DNA from: Actinomycetota bacterium
GTDB lineage: Bacteria; Actinomycetota; Coriobacteriia; Anaerosomatales; JAENZW01
Length of the DNA stretch: 33,082 bases
Reading direction: 5' to 3'
NCBI GenBank assembly: GCA_016841065.1
Contig: JAENZW010000009.1
Coordinates: forward strand, 1 to 33,082
Part shown: piece after piece, positions 1-7,043 of the stretch
How the letters are laid out: each line of letters opens with the position of its first letter
Numbering within the stretch: position 1 is the stretch's first letter
Program-made: the position numbers and the translations under genes
Notes under the pieces: model-generated
What the model was told of the DNA's origin: nothing
The model's input: the letters and a program-made list of their open reading frames with translations, nothing else
The model's database searches: none

Positions 1-2
1 TC

Positions 3-908
3 CGCCGCCGCGAACGCTGGGGATACCGGGTGGTCGGCACGCTCGCGGTCTCCGGGGACGCCGACGTTTCGGCGGCCGAGCGCTCCAGCTTGGCCGTTCT
101 CGGCACCGTGCCGGACGCGTCGGCCGTCGTCGCGGAACACCGCGTGGACCGCGTGATCGTCGTATCGCCAATCGCCCTTCGCGAGCTCATCGAGGATCTC
201 GTGCTTGCCGAAGAAGCCGACGTACGCGTGGACGTGGTTCCCGAGCTCTACGAGGTGTTCATCGGCCAGGTGGACAGCATCGTCGCCGATATCCCACTGA
301 TGGAGATCACGCGCTCGTCGGTAGCGCCGTGGTACTCGACGTTGAAGGTCATTGCGGACACGGTCTTTGCGTTGGTGTTGGTCGTTGTCATGTCACCGCT
401 CTTGCTCGGGGCGGCACTGGCGATCCTCTTCACGATGGGACGGCCGATCCTCTACGTGCAGGAGCGGACGGGCAAGGACATGCGCCCCTTCAGGGTCTTC
501 AAGTTCCGCACGATGGTTCGCGACGCGGAGAGTTCCACCGGCCCTGTTCTTGCTTCGGACGATGACGCGAGGATAACCGCAGTTGGCCGCGTGCTTCGGC
601 GCTTCCGAATCGACGAGCTGCCGCAGTTGGCGAATATTCTGACGGGATCCATGAGCTTCGTTGGCCCGCGCCCAGAACGGCCGTTCTTCGTCGCCCGATA
701 CTCGAAGGAGATTCCAGGCTATCCCGAGCGCTTCAAGGTCAAACCGGGAGTGACCGGTCTCGCCCAGGTGAGCGGTGGGTACGCGACGACTCCAGAGCGA
801 AAGCTGAAGTACGACCTCATATATATGTATCATCAGAACCTGACGATGGATGTAGAGATAGTGATCGAGACCCTCCGCGTGGTGCTCACTGGCCGAGGCG
901 CTCGCTAG
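3..908 (+). CDS. Polyprenyl glycosylphosphotransferase (bacterial sugar transferase), 5'-truncated
   Basis: Transfers a sugar-1-phosphate from a nucleotide sugar to undecaprenyl phosphate at the inner face of the membrane, starting an exopolysaccharide or wall glycan repeat unit (family knowledge). The reading frame is open to the left edge and reads RRRERWGYRVVGTL across the first bases, so the start lies outside the window; the GTG at 30 is internal. The visible part begins in a Rossmann-like nucleotide-binding domain (GYRVVG, then VDRVIVVSP). A membrane segment follows near residues 110-136 (start 30 numbering), then the Bac_transf catalytic domain with FKFRTM, RIDELPQLANIL, SMSFVGPRPE and KPGVTGLAQVSG, all hallmarks of the family. 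The C-terminal end looks intact. The next gene, an O-antigen-ligase-like polymerase, begins 21 bp downstream, which fits a polysaccharide operon. The sugar transferred cannot be read from the sequence. Confidence 0.93.
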   Translation, partial: RRRERWGYRVVGTLAVSGDADVSAAERSSLAVLGTVPDASAVVAEHRVDRVIVVSPIALRELIEDLVLAEEADVRVDVVPELYEVFIGQVDSIVADIPLMEITRSSVAPWYSTLKVIADTVFALVLVVVMSPLLLGAALAILFTMGRPILYVQERTGKDMRPFRVFKFRTMVRDAESSTGPVLASDDDARITAVGRVLRRFRIDELPQLANILTGSMSFVGPRPERPFFVARYSKEIPGYPERFKVKPGVTGLAQVSGGYATTPERKLKYDLIYMYHQNLTMDVEIVIETLRVVLTGRGAR

Positions 909-929
909 AAGCAGACAAAGGAGATCGCC

Positions 930-3191
930 TTGGCGAAGTCCAAACGACCGAACAAGACTGGCGCGCCCGCCGCGAGAGCGGCGACTGCGGTCGCGCGGGA
1001 TGACAGGATGACCAGCGCCCAGCTCGTCATCTGGGTATGTCTGCATCTCCTCGTCATCGTCGTGCCGATCGCCACGAGCAACCTCACGTGGCTACCCGGT
1101 CAGCGATTCCCGCTCACGTTCGATCAGTTCGACATCGTCAAGGTGTTCTTCCAGCGGGGATTCACCCTCATCGCTCTGGGCGCCTGGTTCTGGCACATCT
1201 TCGTTGAGGGTGGCAAGATACGCCGCACCAAGATCGACTGGCTGATCGGCGTCGTTCTCGCGTGGTTCGTCGTGACGACGGTGTTCTCCATCCACGTACC
1301 GACAGCCATCTTCGGCAAGTATCGTCGCTTCGAGGGCCTGCTGACGTTCTTCACGTACGCCGGTATGTTCTTCGTCGGCACACAGATCCTCGACAGGGCC
1401 TCGCGAATACGCTCGCTGGCAAGATCCCTGTTCTTCTCCGGATCGTTCGTGGCCATCTACGGGTTCGCCCAGTTCGTCGGCTACGATCCCGTTCGCTGGG
1501 GCAACCTGCCCTTCGAGGCCAATCGCTCCTTCTCGACCTACGGAAACCCCGACCTTCTCGGAGGCTTCCTGATCTTCCCGCTCGCTATCGCACTGGGTCT
1601 TGCACTGTCCGAAGAGGACTCGGTGTGGCGCGGCATCTACTGGACAGGCTTCGGCTTCACGGTCATCAGCTGGGTTACCGCATTCACGCGTGGCGCCTGG
1701 ATCGGCGGCACCATCGCCCTGCTCGTTCTTGCCTTCTGCGCATTCAGGCAGAGCGTGCGATTCCGGGAAGTGGACTGGACGTTCACGGGGCTGTTCGGGG
1801 TGGCCGTGACGGCCGTGGTGATCAGGAGTCTGAGCGCAACGACTTCGGTGATGAACGTGTCGAAGCGCGTGCAGTCGATCTTCAACTTCGAAGACGCGAG
1901 CTCTCGGACACGTTTCGAGATCTGGCAGGCCGCGTGGGATGCGATCAAGGACAGGCCCATCACCGGCTTCGGTCTGGATACGTTCCGCCTCGTGTTCCCT
2001 CGCTACAAGCCCATCGAATACGTCGCCGACGCCGGCTATCTGTCGGTCGCCGACAACGTCCACAACTACCCGCTCCAGCTCGCAGCGGCCGTGGGCATTC
2101 CCGGCCTCCTGCTGCTGTACGGGCTCTTCATCACCGTCGCGGTCCTTTCTGCGCCCATCGTGTTTGCGAAGCAAGCGAAGCCCGATCGGCTCGTCCTCGC
2201 GTCGTTCTGGGCGGCTGCGGCGGGCTATCTCTTGGCGTTGAGCTTCGGCATCTCCGTGACCGGCTCGTCGTTCCTGCTGTGGCTCTCGATGGCGGTCGTG
2301 CTCTCGCCGCTCGCCACTACCCGTGAGGTCAAGACGCACTCCTGGGGCGTTGCGGTCGCCGGTGTCGGGATCGTGCTTGTCGCAGCACTGTCGATCGGCA
2401 ACGTCGTCTACATAGTCGCCGACAACCACTATCTGAAGTCGCGCCTCATGCCGCGCGAGCGGGGTGACGAGCGGATTGCCGAAGCCGAGCGGGCAGTCGC
2501 GCTGAACCCGTGGAACGATATGTATCGGGCCGAAATCGGGCTTGCGAACGTCGACATGGTAGTCGCGTACTACACGGCCGCAGGCACTTCTCAGGACGTC
2601 GCCGAGCGCGCGTCTATGGCCGCGCAGGCGCTTCGATACTTTGCCAAGGCGGAGGCGTCGCTGCTCGACACCATCGACTTCGTGCCGTGGGAGTACGACA
2701 ACTACGTATTCACCACGAACCTCTATACGCTCGGGGCGGAGCTTCACCGTCTCAGGGATGATCCCGGTTCCGTAGATCTCATGTACGACCGGGCGATCGT
2801 GATCGGACGCAAGGGTGTCGAGGCGGAGCCATACGGTCCCGCTATCCGCTTCCAGCTGGCGCGAGCACTCATCGAGAAGGATCAGCTGGACGAGGCTCTC
2901 GAGCATATGGAGTTCGCGGTCGAGATGGATCCGAAATACGTCGATGGGTTGATTCTCCTCGGCGATATCTACCGCGCTCTCGATCGTCTGCAGGATGCCG
3001 TCGACACCTACAAGCGCGCCGAAGCACGGATCGCCAAGACCGGGGGGAGTCGCCCGAGTCTGTCGGAGTCGATCAGGACTCTCGAGCAGAGTCTCGGCGG
3101 CGGTGATGGAGCCGGAGGCCAAACAGGAACAGCAGATGGTTCCGTCGAATCGTCACGAAGTAGTGCCGAGACGACGAGCGGGGAGAAATGA
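930..3191 (+). CDS. O-antigen ligase/polymerase-like (Wzy_C) membrane protein with C-terminal TPRs
   Basis: A 753-residue polytopic membrane protein. The TTG start at 930 is chosen because AAAGGAG lies at 917-923, six bases upstream, and the product starts MAKSKRPNKTG with a basic N-terminus. About a dozen hydrophobic segments cover residues 30-510. The central region holds the O-antigen ligase / Wzy_C type stretch: FSTYGNPDLLGGFL in the first half, then SRTRFEIWQAAWDAIKDRPITGFGLDTF and DNVHNYPLQLAAAVGIPG, the usual loop with a catalytic-type histidine. From about residue 510 the protein becomes soluble and helical with TPR-like repeats (AEAERAVALNPWNDMYRAEIG; DEALEHMEFAVEMDPKYVDG), ending in a low-complexity Gly/Ser tail. 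The family joins or polymerises undecaprenyl-linked glycans outside the membrane. Its stop overlaps the rex start (ATGA), so it is translationally coupled to a redox regulator. Substrate unknown. Confidence 0.85.
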   Translation: MAKSKRPNKTGAPAARAATAVARDDRMTSAQLVIWVCLHLLVIVVPIATSNLTWLPGQRFPLTFDQFDIVKVFFQRGFTLIALGAWFWHIFVEGGKIRRTKIDWLIGVVLAWFVVTTVFSIHVPTAIFGKYRRFEGLLTFFTYAGMFFVGTQILDRASRIRSLARSLFFSGSFVAIYGFAQFVGYDPVRWGNLPFEANRSFSTYGNPDLLGGFLIFPLAIALGLALSEEDSVWRGIYWTGFGFTVISWVTAFTRGAWIGGTIALLVLAFCAFRQSVRFREVDWTFTGLFGVAVTAVVIRSLSATTSVMNVSKRVQSIFNFEDASSRTRFEIWQAAWDAIKDRPITGFGLDTFRLVFPRYKPIEYVADAGYLSVADNVHNYPLQLAAAVGIPGLLLLYGLFITVAVLSAPIVFAKQAKPDRLVLASFWAAAAGYLLALSFGISVTGSSFLLWLSMAVVLSPLATTREVKTHSWGVAVAGVGIVLVAALSIGNVVYIVADNHYLKSRLMPRERGDERIAEAERAVALNPWNDMYRAEIGLANVDMVVAYYTAAGTSQDVAERASMAAQALRYFAKAEASLLDTIDFVPWEYDNYVFTTNLYTLGAELHRLRDDPGSVDLMYDRAIVIGRKGVEAEPYGPAIRFQLARALIEKDQLDEALEHMEFAVEMDPKYVDGLILLGDIYRALDRLQDAVDTYKRAEARIAKTGGSRPSLSESIRTLEQSLGGGDGAGGQTGTADGSVESSRSSAETTSGEK

Positions 3192-3835
3192 TGAATGGCT
3201 CGCAGGTGCCCAGCACGACAGTGCGGCGGCTGCCATCGTACCTGCAAGCTCTCCTGAGCGCGCAAGTACATAGGCAGTCCGTCGTCAACTCGCTGCAGAT
3301 TGCGGAGATGGTGGGGTCCAACGCAGCTCAGGTGCGCAAGGACCTCTCCTATCTCGGCGAATACGGCACACGTGGCGTTGGCTACGACGTGGACGCGCTC
3401 GTCGCCCATCTGATCCGGTGGCTGGGTATCGAAGAGCATCGCAACGTCGCGATCGTCGGATTCGGTCGCCTGGGTTCTGCACTGCAGGGCTACGCCGGGT
3501 TTGCCGAGCGAGGCTTCCGCGTGGTCGCGGTCCTCGATGATGATCCGGACAAGATAGGACGGCCATTCGACGGGCATGTTGTTCAGGCGATCGGGGATGT
3601 CGAGGAGATCTTCTCGGCTGCGAATGTGGACATTGCCGTCCTGGCGGTGCCTGCGGCTGTTGCGCAGTCCGTCACCGACGCGATAGTCGCGGCTGGCGTC
3701 AAGGCGATTCTCAACTTTGCGCCGACACGCGTCGAGGTACCCGACGACGTGGTCGTCAGGCACGCAGATGTAGCCGCGGAGCTACAGGTTCTTGCATTTC
3801 ATCTGAGTTCTCTCGAACGACGGGCCAATGACTGA
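3188..3835 (+). CDS. rex: Redox-sensing transcriptional repressor Rex
   Basis: A 215-residue protein matching Rex in length and architecture. The N-terminal winged helix (residues about 10-80) includes the signature SNAAQVRKDLSYLGEYGTRG near 44-63. It is followed by a Rossmann domain with VAIVGFGRLGSAL (GxGxxG at 91-96), the acidic end VLDDDPDKIG that contacts the dinucleotide, and LAVPAAVAQSV. Rex dimers bind TTGTGA-N6-TCACAA type operators and release DNA when NADH binds (established family knowledge). The ATG at 3188 overlaps the previous stop, and the gene overlaps the next start by 8 bp, so it sits inside an operon with polysaccharide and cytochrome genes. Operator-like sites lie elsewhere in this window at 6935-6952 and within 18893-18929, which suggests, but does not prove, local control of the cytochrome genes. 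Confidence 0.95.
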   Translation: MMNGSQVPSTTVRRLPSYLQALLSAQVHRQSVVNSLQIAEMVGSNAAQVRKDLSYLGEYGTRGVGYDVDALVAHLIRWLGIEEHRNVAIVGFGRLGSALQGYAGFAERGFRVVAVLDDDPDKIGRPFDGHVVQAIGDVEEIFSAANVDIAVLAVPAAVAQSVTDAIVAAGVKAILNFAPTRVEVPDDVVVRHADVAAELQVLAFHLSSLERRAND

Positions 3836-4532
3836 CAAAGACATCCAGGAGCTCCCGGAAGAGACCCAGCCGCCGGAAGCCGAAGACGAGAGTCCCGATG
3901 CCGAGGAACGCGAACTCGTTCCTGTCTGGCTGGCAGCTCTGGTACTCGTTCTGCTGCTCGCAGTGATGGGAATCGGAGGCTACATCGTCGGCGGCGTCGT
4001 CGGACGCAGCGCGCCCGAGACTCCCGAGGACTTCGATATTCGGCGGGCTCAAGCCGAAGTCGAAGCAGACCCGGCCAACGTTCAGAAGGTGCTCGAACTC
4101 GGTTGGGCATACCAGCAGGCAGGTCAGTTCGAGGAGGCGATCGCGGAGTACGACATCGTGATCGCCGATTCGCCGCAGAACACCGCAGCGCTGTACAACA
4201 AGGGTGTGATCCTTCTGGCGCAGGGCGACGAGAAGGATGCTGAAGCGGCGTTCTGGGACGTGCTGGAGATCGAACCGGCACATGTGCTCGCTGCCAAGAA
4301 GCTGGGTCAGCACTACGCCGACAAGGGGGAGTACCGCTCGCTCCTCGTCGCGGTGAGACCGGCGGCTGAGGCCAATGAGTCTGCAGCCGACCTTCAGTAC
4401 CTGATGGGCGTCGCATACGAGAACACGGGTCATCCGGACTGGGCCGAAGCCCGGTACCGCATTGCCCTCGAGTACTATCCGGACATGGCCGAGGCCAGAG
4501 ATGGCCTCGAACGACTCGGAGTGCAACCATGA
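3828..4532 (+). CDS. Membrane-anchored TPR protein (first copy of TPR-NHL-cytochrome module)
   Basis: A 234-residue protein with an acidic, Pro/Glu-rich N-terminal 30 residues, one transmembrane helix at about 32-57 (VPVWLAALVLVLLLAVMG) and an outward-facing helical part with three to four tetratricopeptide repeats (KVLELGWAYQQAGQFEEAIA; AALYNKGVILLAQGDEKDAE; YLMGVAYENTGHPDWAEARY). TPRs are protein-binding scaffolds, and no catalytic motif is visible. The ATG start overlaps the end of rex by 8 bp, and the gene overlaps the next (NHL) gene by 4 bp. A protein with the same length and plan is encoded at 27670, again directly before an NHL gene and a secreted cytochrome gene. I infer a role in assembling, escorting or docking the neighbouring cytochrome. 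The topology and TPR calls are secure; the role is inference. Confidence 0.88.
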   Translation: MTDKDIQELPEETQPPEAEDESPDAEERELVPVWLAALVLVLLLAVMGIGGYIVGGVVGRSAPETPEDFDIRRAQAEVEADPANVQKVLELGWAYQQAGQFEEAIAEYDIVIADSPQNTAALYNKGVILLAQGDEKDAEAAFWDVLEIEPAHVLAAKKLGQHYADKGEYRSLLVAVRPAAEANESAADLQYLMGVAYENTGHPDWAEARYRIALEYYPDMAEARDGLERLGVQP

Positions 4533-5602
4533 TGGCCGAAAGAAGGCGGCTCCATCTCACTCAACGACAGGGATTCATCTTCCTGGCGATCATCCTGGCG
4601 ATCGTTCTCATTGCGCTGATAATCTACCTGTTGCTCGCTCTCTCCGGCGGAGGATTCACGAGGAGTGGCGGTGAGGTGGTCGAGGGCTTGAAGCCGCTGC
4701 TGGTCATCGAGGGTCCCGGAGAGGGCGAGAAGCCGAAGTTCTCCCGACCGATGTCTGCTGCCTTCGGTGCCGACGGCAACATCTACGTCTCGGACAGTGG
4801 CAACAATCGAATCTGCGTGTTCAACGGGCGCGGCGAATTCCTCTTCGAGTTCGGAGAGTTCGGCGTTGCCAAGCCGCTGCCCGGAGCACAGAATTCGTGG
4901 GCCGAGGGGCGACTGAACTTCCCGCTCGGTGTCGACGTGGACGAGAACGGCAACGTGTACGTTGCAGACTTCCGCAACGATCAGATACAGGTCTTCGACC
5001 GAGACGGCACCTTCCTGCGTCGCTTCCCTGATCCGCTCCAGGAGGTGGGCAAGGGCTCATCCGGCCAGGATGGTACCGGCATCGCGGTGACAGACGTGGC
5101 GGTGTGGGCGGGGAAGGTGTACGCACTCGACGCGTACCAGGTCTTCGTATTCACACTGGACGGAGAGTTCTACGCGCAGTTCGGGAAGCCGGGCTCAGGA
5201 CCCGGAGATCTCGATCACCCGAACGGAATCGAAGTTGCGGACGACGGCACGATCTACGTCTCGGACTCCAATCACAACCGCATCATCGCCTATGCCCAGA
5301 CGGGGGACGTCCTGTGGAATCTGGGCGAACCGGTGTCGGATATCGCCAAGGAGGTCGAGTACACCTTCGGCCTGCCCCGGGGAATCACCGTCTTGTCGGA
5401 TGGCTCGCTGCTGGTCGTCGATGCGTTCGAACACGCCCTCACGAGAGTCTCGGCACAAGGCGAGTTCATTCGGCGATATGGGCGACGTGGTACGCAACCT
5501 GCTGAGTTTAACTTCCCTAATGGAATAGACGATACCAAGAACAGGGTTGTGGTCGCCGACAAGGAGAACGACCGCGTGCAGGTGTTGGAGCTGGTGGAGT
5601 AA
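4529..5602 (+). CDS. Membrane-anchored NHL-repeat beta-propeller protein (first copy of module)
   Basis: A 357-residue protein with a single N-terminal transmembrane anchor (residues about 14-35, FIFLAIILAIVLIALIIYLL) followed by a six-bladed NHL-type propeller filling the rest. Repeated blade signatures include FSRPMSAAFGADGNIYVSDS, NFPLGVDVDENGNVYVADF, HPNGIEVADDGTIYVSDSNH, GLPRGITVLSDGSLLVVDAF and FNFPNGIDDTKNRVVVADKE. NHL propellers bind proteins or ligands; no enzyme signature is evident. The start ATG overlaps the preceding TPR gene (ATGA), and the secreted cytochrome gene starts 37 bp downstream, so the three are very probably one transcriptional unit. A second NHL protein with similar blades but an extra C-terminal membrane segment is encoded at 28371. 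A role in biogenesis or surface display of the adjacent cytochrome is inferred from this repeated linkage. Confidence 0.9.
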   Translation: MMAERRRLHLTQRQGFIFLAIILAIVLIALIIYLLLALSGGGFTRSGGEVVEGLKPLLVIEGPGEGEKPKFSRPMSAAFGADGNIYVSDSGNNRICVFNGRGEFLFEFGEFGVAKPLPGAQNSWAEGRLNFPLGVDVDENGNVYVADFRNDQIQVFDRDGTFLRRFPDPLQEVGKGSSGQDGTGIAVTDVAVWAGKVYALDAYQVFVFTLDGEFYAQFGKPGSGPGDLDHPNGIEVADDGTIYVSDSNHNRIIAYAQTGDVLWNLGEPVSDIAKEVEYTFGLPRGITVLSDGSLLVVDAFEHALTRVSAQGEFIRRYGRRGTQPAEFNFPNGIDDTKNRVVVADKENDRVQVLELVE

Positions 5603-5639
5603 CCGCACCCCCTGTTGGCCATTGAAGGAATCCGATAAC

Positions 5640-6752
5640 ATGAAACGTGCATGTGTCCGCTACATGCCTCTTGGAGCGATTGGTGGGCCGCATAGCTTGA
5701 GAACGAGAACCGTTGTCGTAGTCGCAGCAATCGTTTGCGCATTCACCCTCTCGGTCTCCGTGGCATACGGATACGACGAACTCACCCCCTCGGCGAGCGC
5801 GGGATGCCCCGACTGCCACGGTCTGGAGTCGGGCTTCACGTCGCCCACGGTTGCACCGACCCGCAAAGGACCGCACGGCGGCTACACCACCGGCACGCAG
5901 AAGTGTCAGACATGCCACACGGTGCACGTTGCGCCGGCCGAGGGCGTGCTCCTTCTGCCGAAAGCGACGATCAAGGACACCTGCAACACCTGCCATGACG
6001 GAACCGGCGGCAACGGCGTGTACGGAGTCCTCAACGCAAGAGGAATCACCCCTGCTGCCCAGCATCGCATCGAGGTCACAAATGTGGTTCCCGGCGGCGA
6101 TCCCGGCGGAGGTTCGACAACCAGGACTTTCTCGGCCGCCGATGACTATCTCACGTGCAGCGACTGCCACAGCCCGCACGATGCCATCACTGTGAACGCG
6201 TTCTATGGCGATCGGACGCGAACATCGACCGACACAACCTACCCTCTGTCGCCTGCGACAAACCGTCTGCTCAAGAAGCAGCCAACATCCTCACCGTGGT
6301 CCGTCGATGAGTACGGATCGAGCTGGTGTGGCGGGTGCCACGAGGGTCGCATGTTCGGATCTGCGGGCGTCATCAATCATCCGGTCGAAACCGAGACGGC
6401 GGGCTTCTACTACGACAACATCGTGCGTGTCACGGGCACGGGTACGAACGCCACAGAGTTGGGATCGCTCGGGGGCAACAACTTCGGCTACGTCATGCCG
6501 ATCACACGCAGTGCCCAGCAGTCCGGCCACTATCCGATATGCCAGCAGTGTCACGAGGACGCGCGGAACATCGGCGACACGACGCCAGGTCAGATAGTCG
6601 GCGCCGAGGTCTTCTCGGTCACTACGTCGGACGGCCAGAACGCCGCCAATAACCCCCGATTCCAGACCTTCCCGCACGAATCTGAGAACGCATACTTCCA
6701 GGTCGAGGAGAACGACGACCTCTGTCTCAACTGTCACATCCCCCCCGGCTAG
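5640..6752 (+). CDS. Secreted heptaheme c-type cytochrome (first copy of module)
   Basis: A 370-residue exported protein. The ATG at 5640 is preferred because GAAGGA lies at 5624-5629 and it precedes a long basic region plus a hydrophobic stretch (TVVVVAAIVCAFTLSVSVAYG, roughly residues 24-43), forming a signal peptide. Seven CXXCH motifs follow in order: CPDCH, CQTCH, CNTCH, CSDCH, CGGCH, CQQCH, CLNCH. It is acidic to neutral, with Gly/Thr-rich linkers and no further membrane segment. The stretch KCQTCHTVHVAPA, a heme CSDCHSPH and the FPH shortly before the last heme align with the six-heme protein at 29846, so the two are paralogues; this one has an extra N-terminal heme. It follows the TPR and NHL genes closely. 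Function inferred: extracellular or wall-located electron carrier. Whether it polymerises, as known cytochrome filaments do, cannot be told from sequence. Confidence 0.93.
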   Translation: MKRACVRYMPLGAIGGPHSLRTRTVVVVAAIVCAFTLSVSVAYGYDELTPSASAGCPDCHGLESGFTSPTVAPTRKGPHGGYTTGTQKCQTCHTVHVAPAEGVLLLPKATIKDTCNTCHDGTGGNGVYGVLNARGITPAAQHRIEVTNVVPGGDPGGGSTTRTFSAADDYLTCSDCHSPHDAITVNAFYGDRTRTSTDTTYPLSPATNRLLKKQPTSSPWSVDEYGSSWCGGCHEGRMFGSAGVINHPVETETAGFYYDNIVRVTGTGTNATELGSLGGNNFGYVMPITRSAQQSGHYPICQQCHEDARNIGDTTPGQIVGAEVFSVTTSDGQNAANNPRFQTFPHESENAYFQVEENDDLCLNCHIPPG

Positions 6753-6791
6753 GGTTGGCGACCGACTGGCAACGAGATTCCGAGCTCAGGA

Positions 6792-6822
6792 GATGGGATA
6801 CCCCGGGGAGGGTATCCCAATC
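6792..6822 (+). terminator. Stem-loop after the first operon (terminator-like, no U tract)
   Basis: An inverted repeat with arms GATGGGATACC (6792-6802) and GGTATCCCAATC (6811-6822, one bulged A) encloses an 8-base loop, 40 bp after the heptaheme stop. No T-run follows, so it could be a weak terminator, an mRNA-stabilising stem or an operator. GGTATCC occurs again at 6861-6867. Confidence 0.5.
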
Positions 6823-6934
6823 GTTGGGGGCTGAACGCCCATCGTTGAAGATGGGTTGCCGGTATCCGGGAGTCAGGCAGGGCGAGGAAGGAGGCATCCT
6901 CTCCACAACGCGAATCGGATTCTATCCGCCCGAA

Positions 6935-6952
6935 ATGTGACGACGCTCACAT
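6935..6952. promoter_or_regulatory. Perfect palindromic operator, Rex- or Crp-type
   Basis: ATGTGA at 6935-6940 and TCACAT at 6947-6952 form a perfect 6+6 palindrome with a 6-base spacer, 92 bp upstream of the giant cytochrome start at 7044. It matches the core of the Rex operator (TTGTGA-N6-TCACAA) and also the Crp-family consensus (TGTGA-N6-TCACA), so the regulator is ambiguous; rex is encoded 3 kb upstream. A weak -10-like GATAAC lies at 6973-6978 with no good -35, which would put the operator over the upstream promoter part. The rest of 6753-7043 shows only the stem-loop at 6792-6822 and no convincing gene. Confidence 0.7.
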
Positions 6953-7043
6953 CAATGGTGGACAAGAGGACCGATAACGAGGATGAAGAGGTGTGTCTCG
7001 CTGATGCTTGTGCACGCGTCCACAGCCTGGGAGGTTGGTCGCG

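Noticed and set aside
6755-6940. Small open frame between the heptaheme and giant cytochrome genes
   Set aside because: It overlaps the stem-loop and operator region, has no ribosome site, no recognisable composition and no coupling to neighbours.
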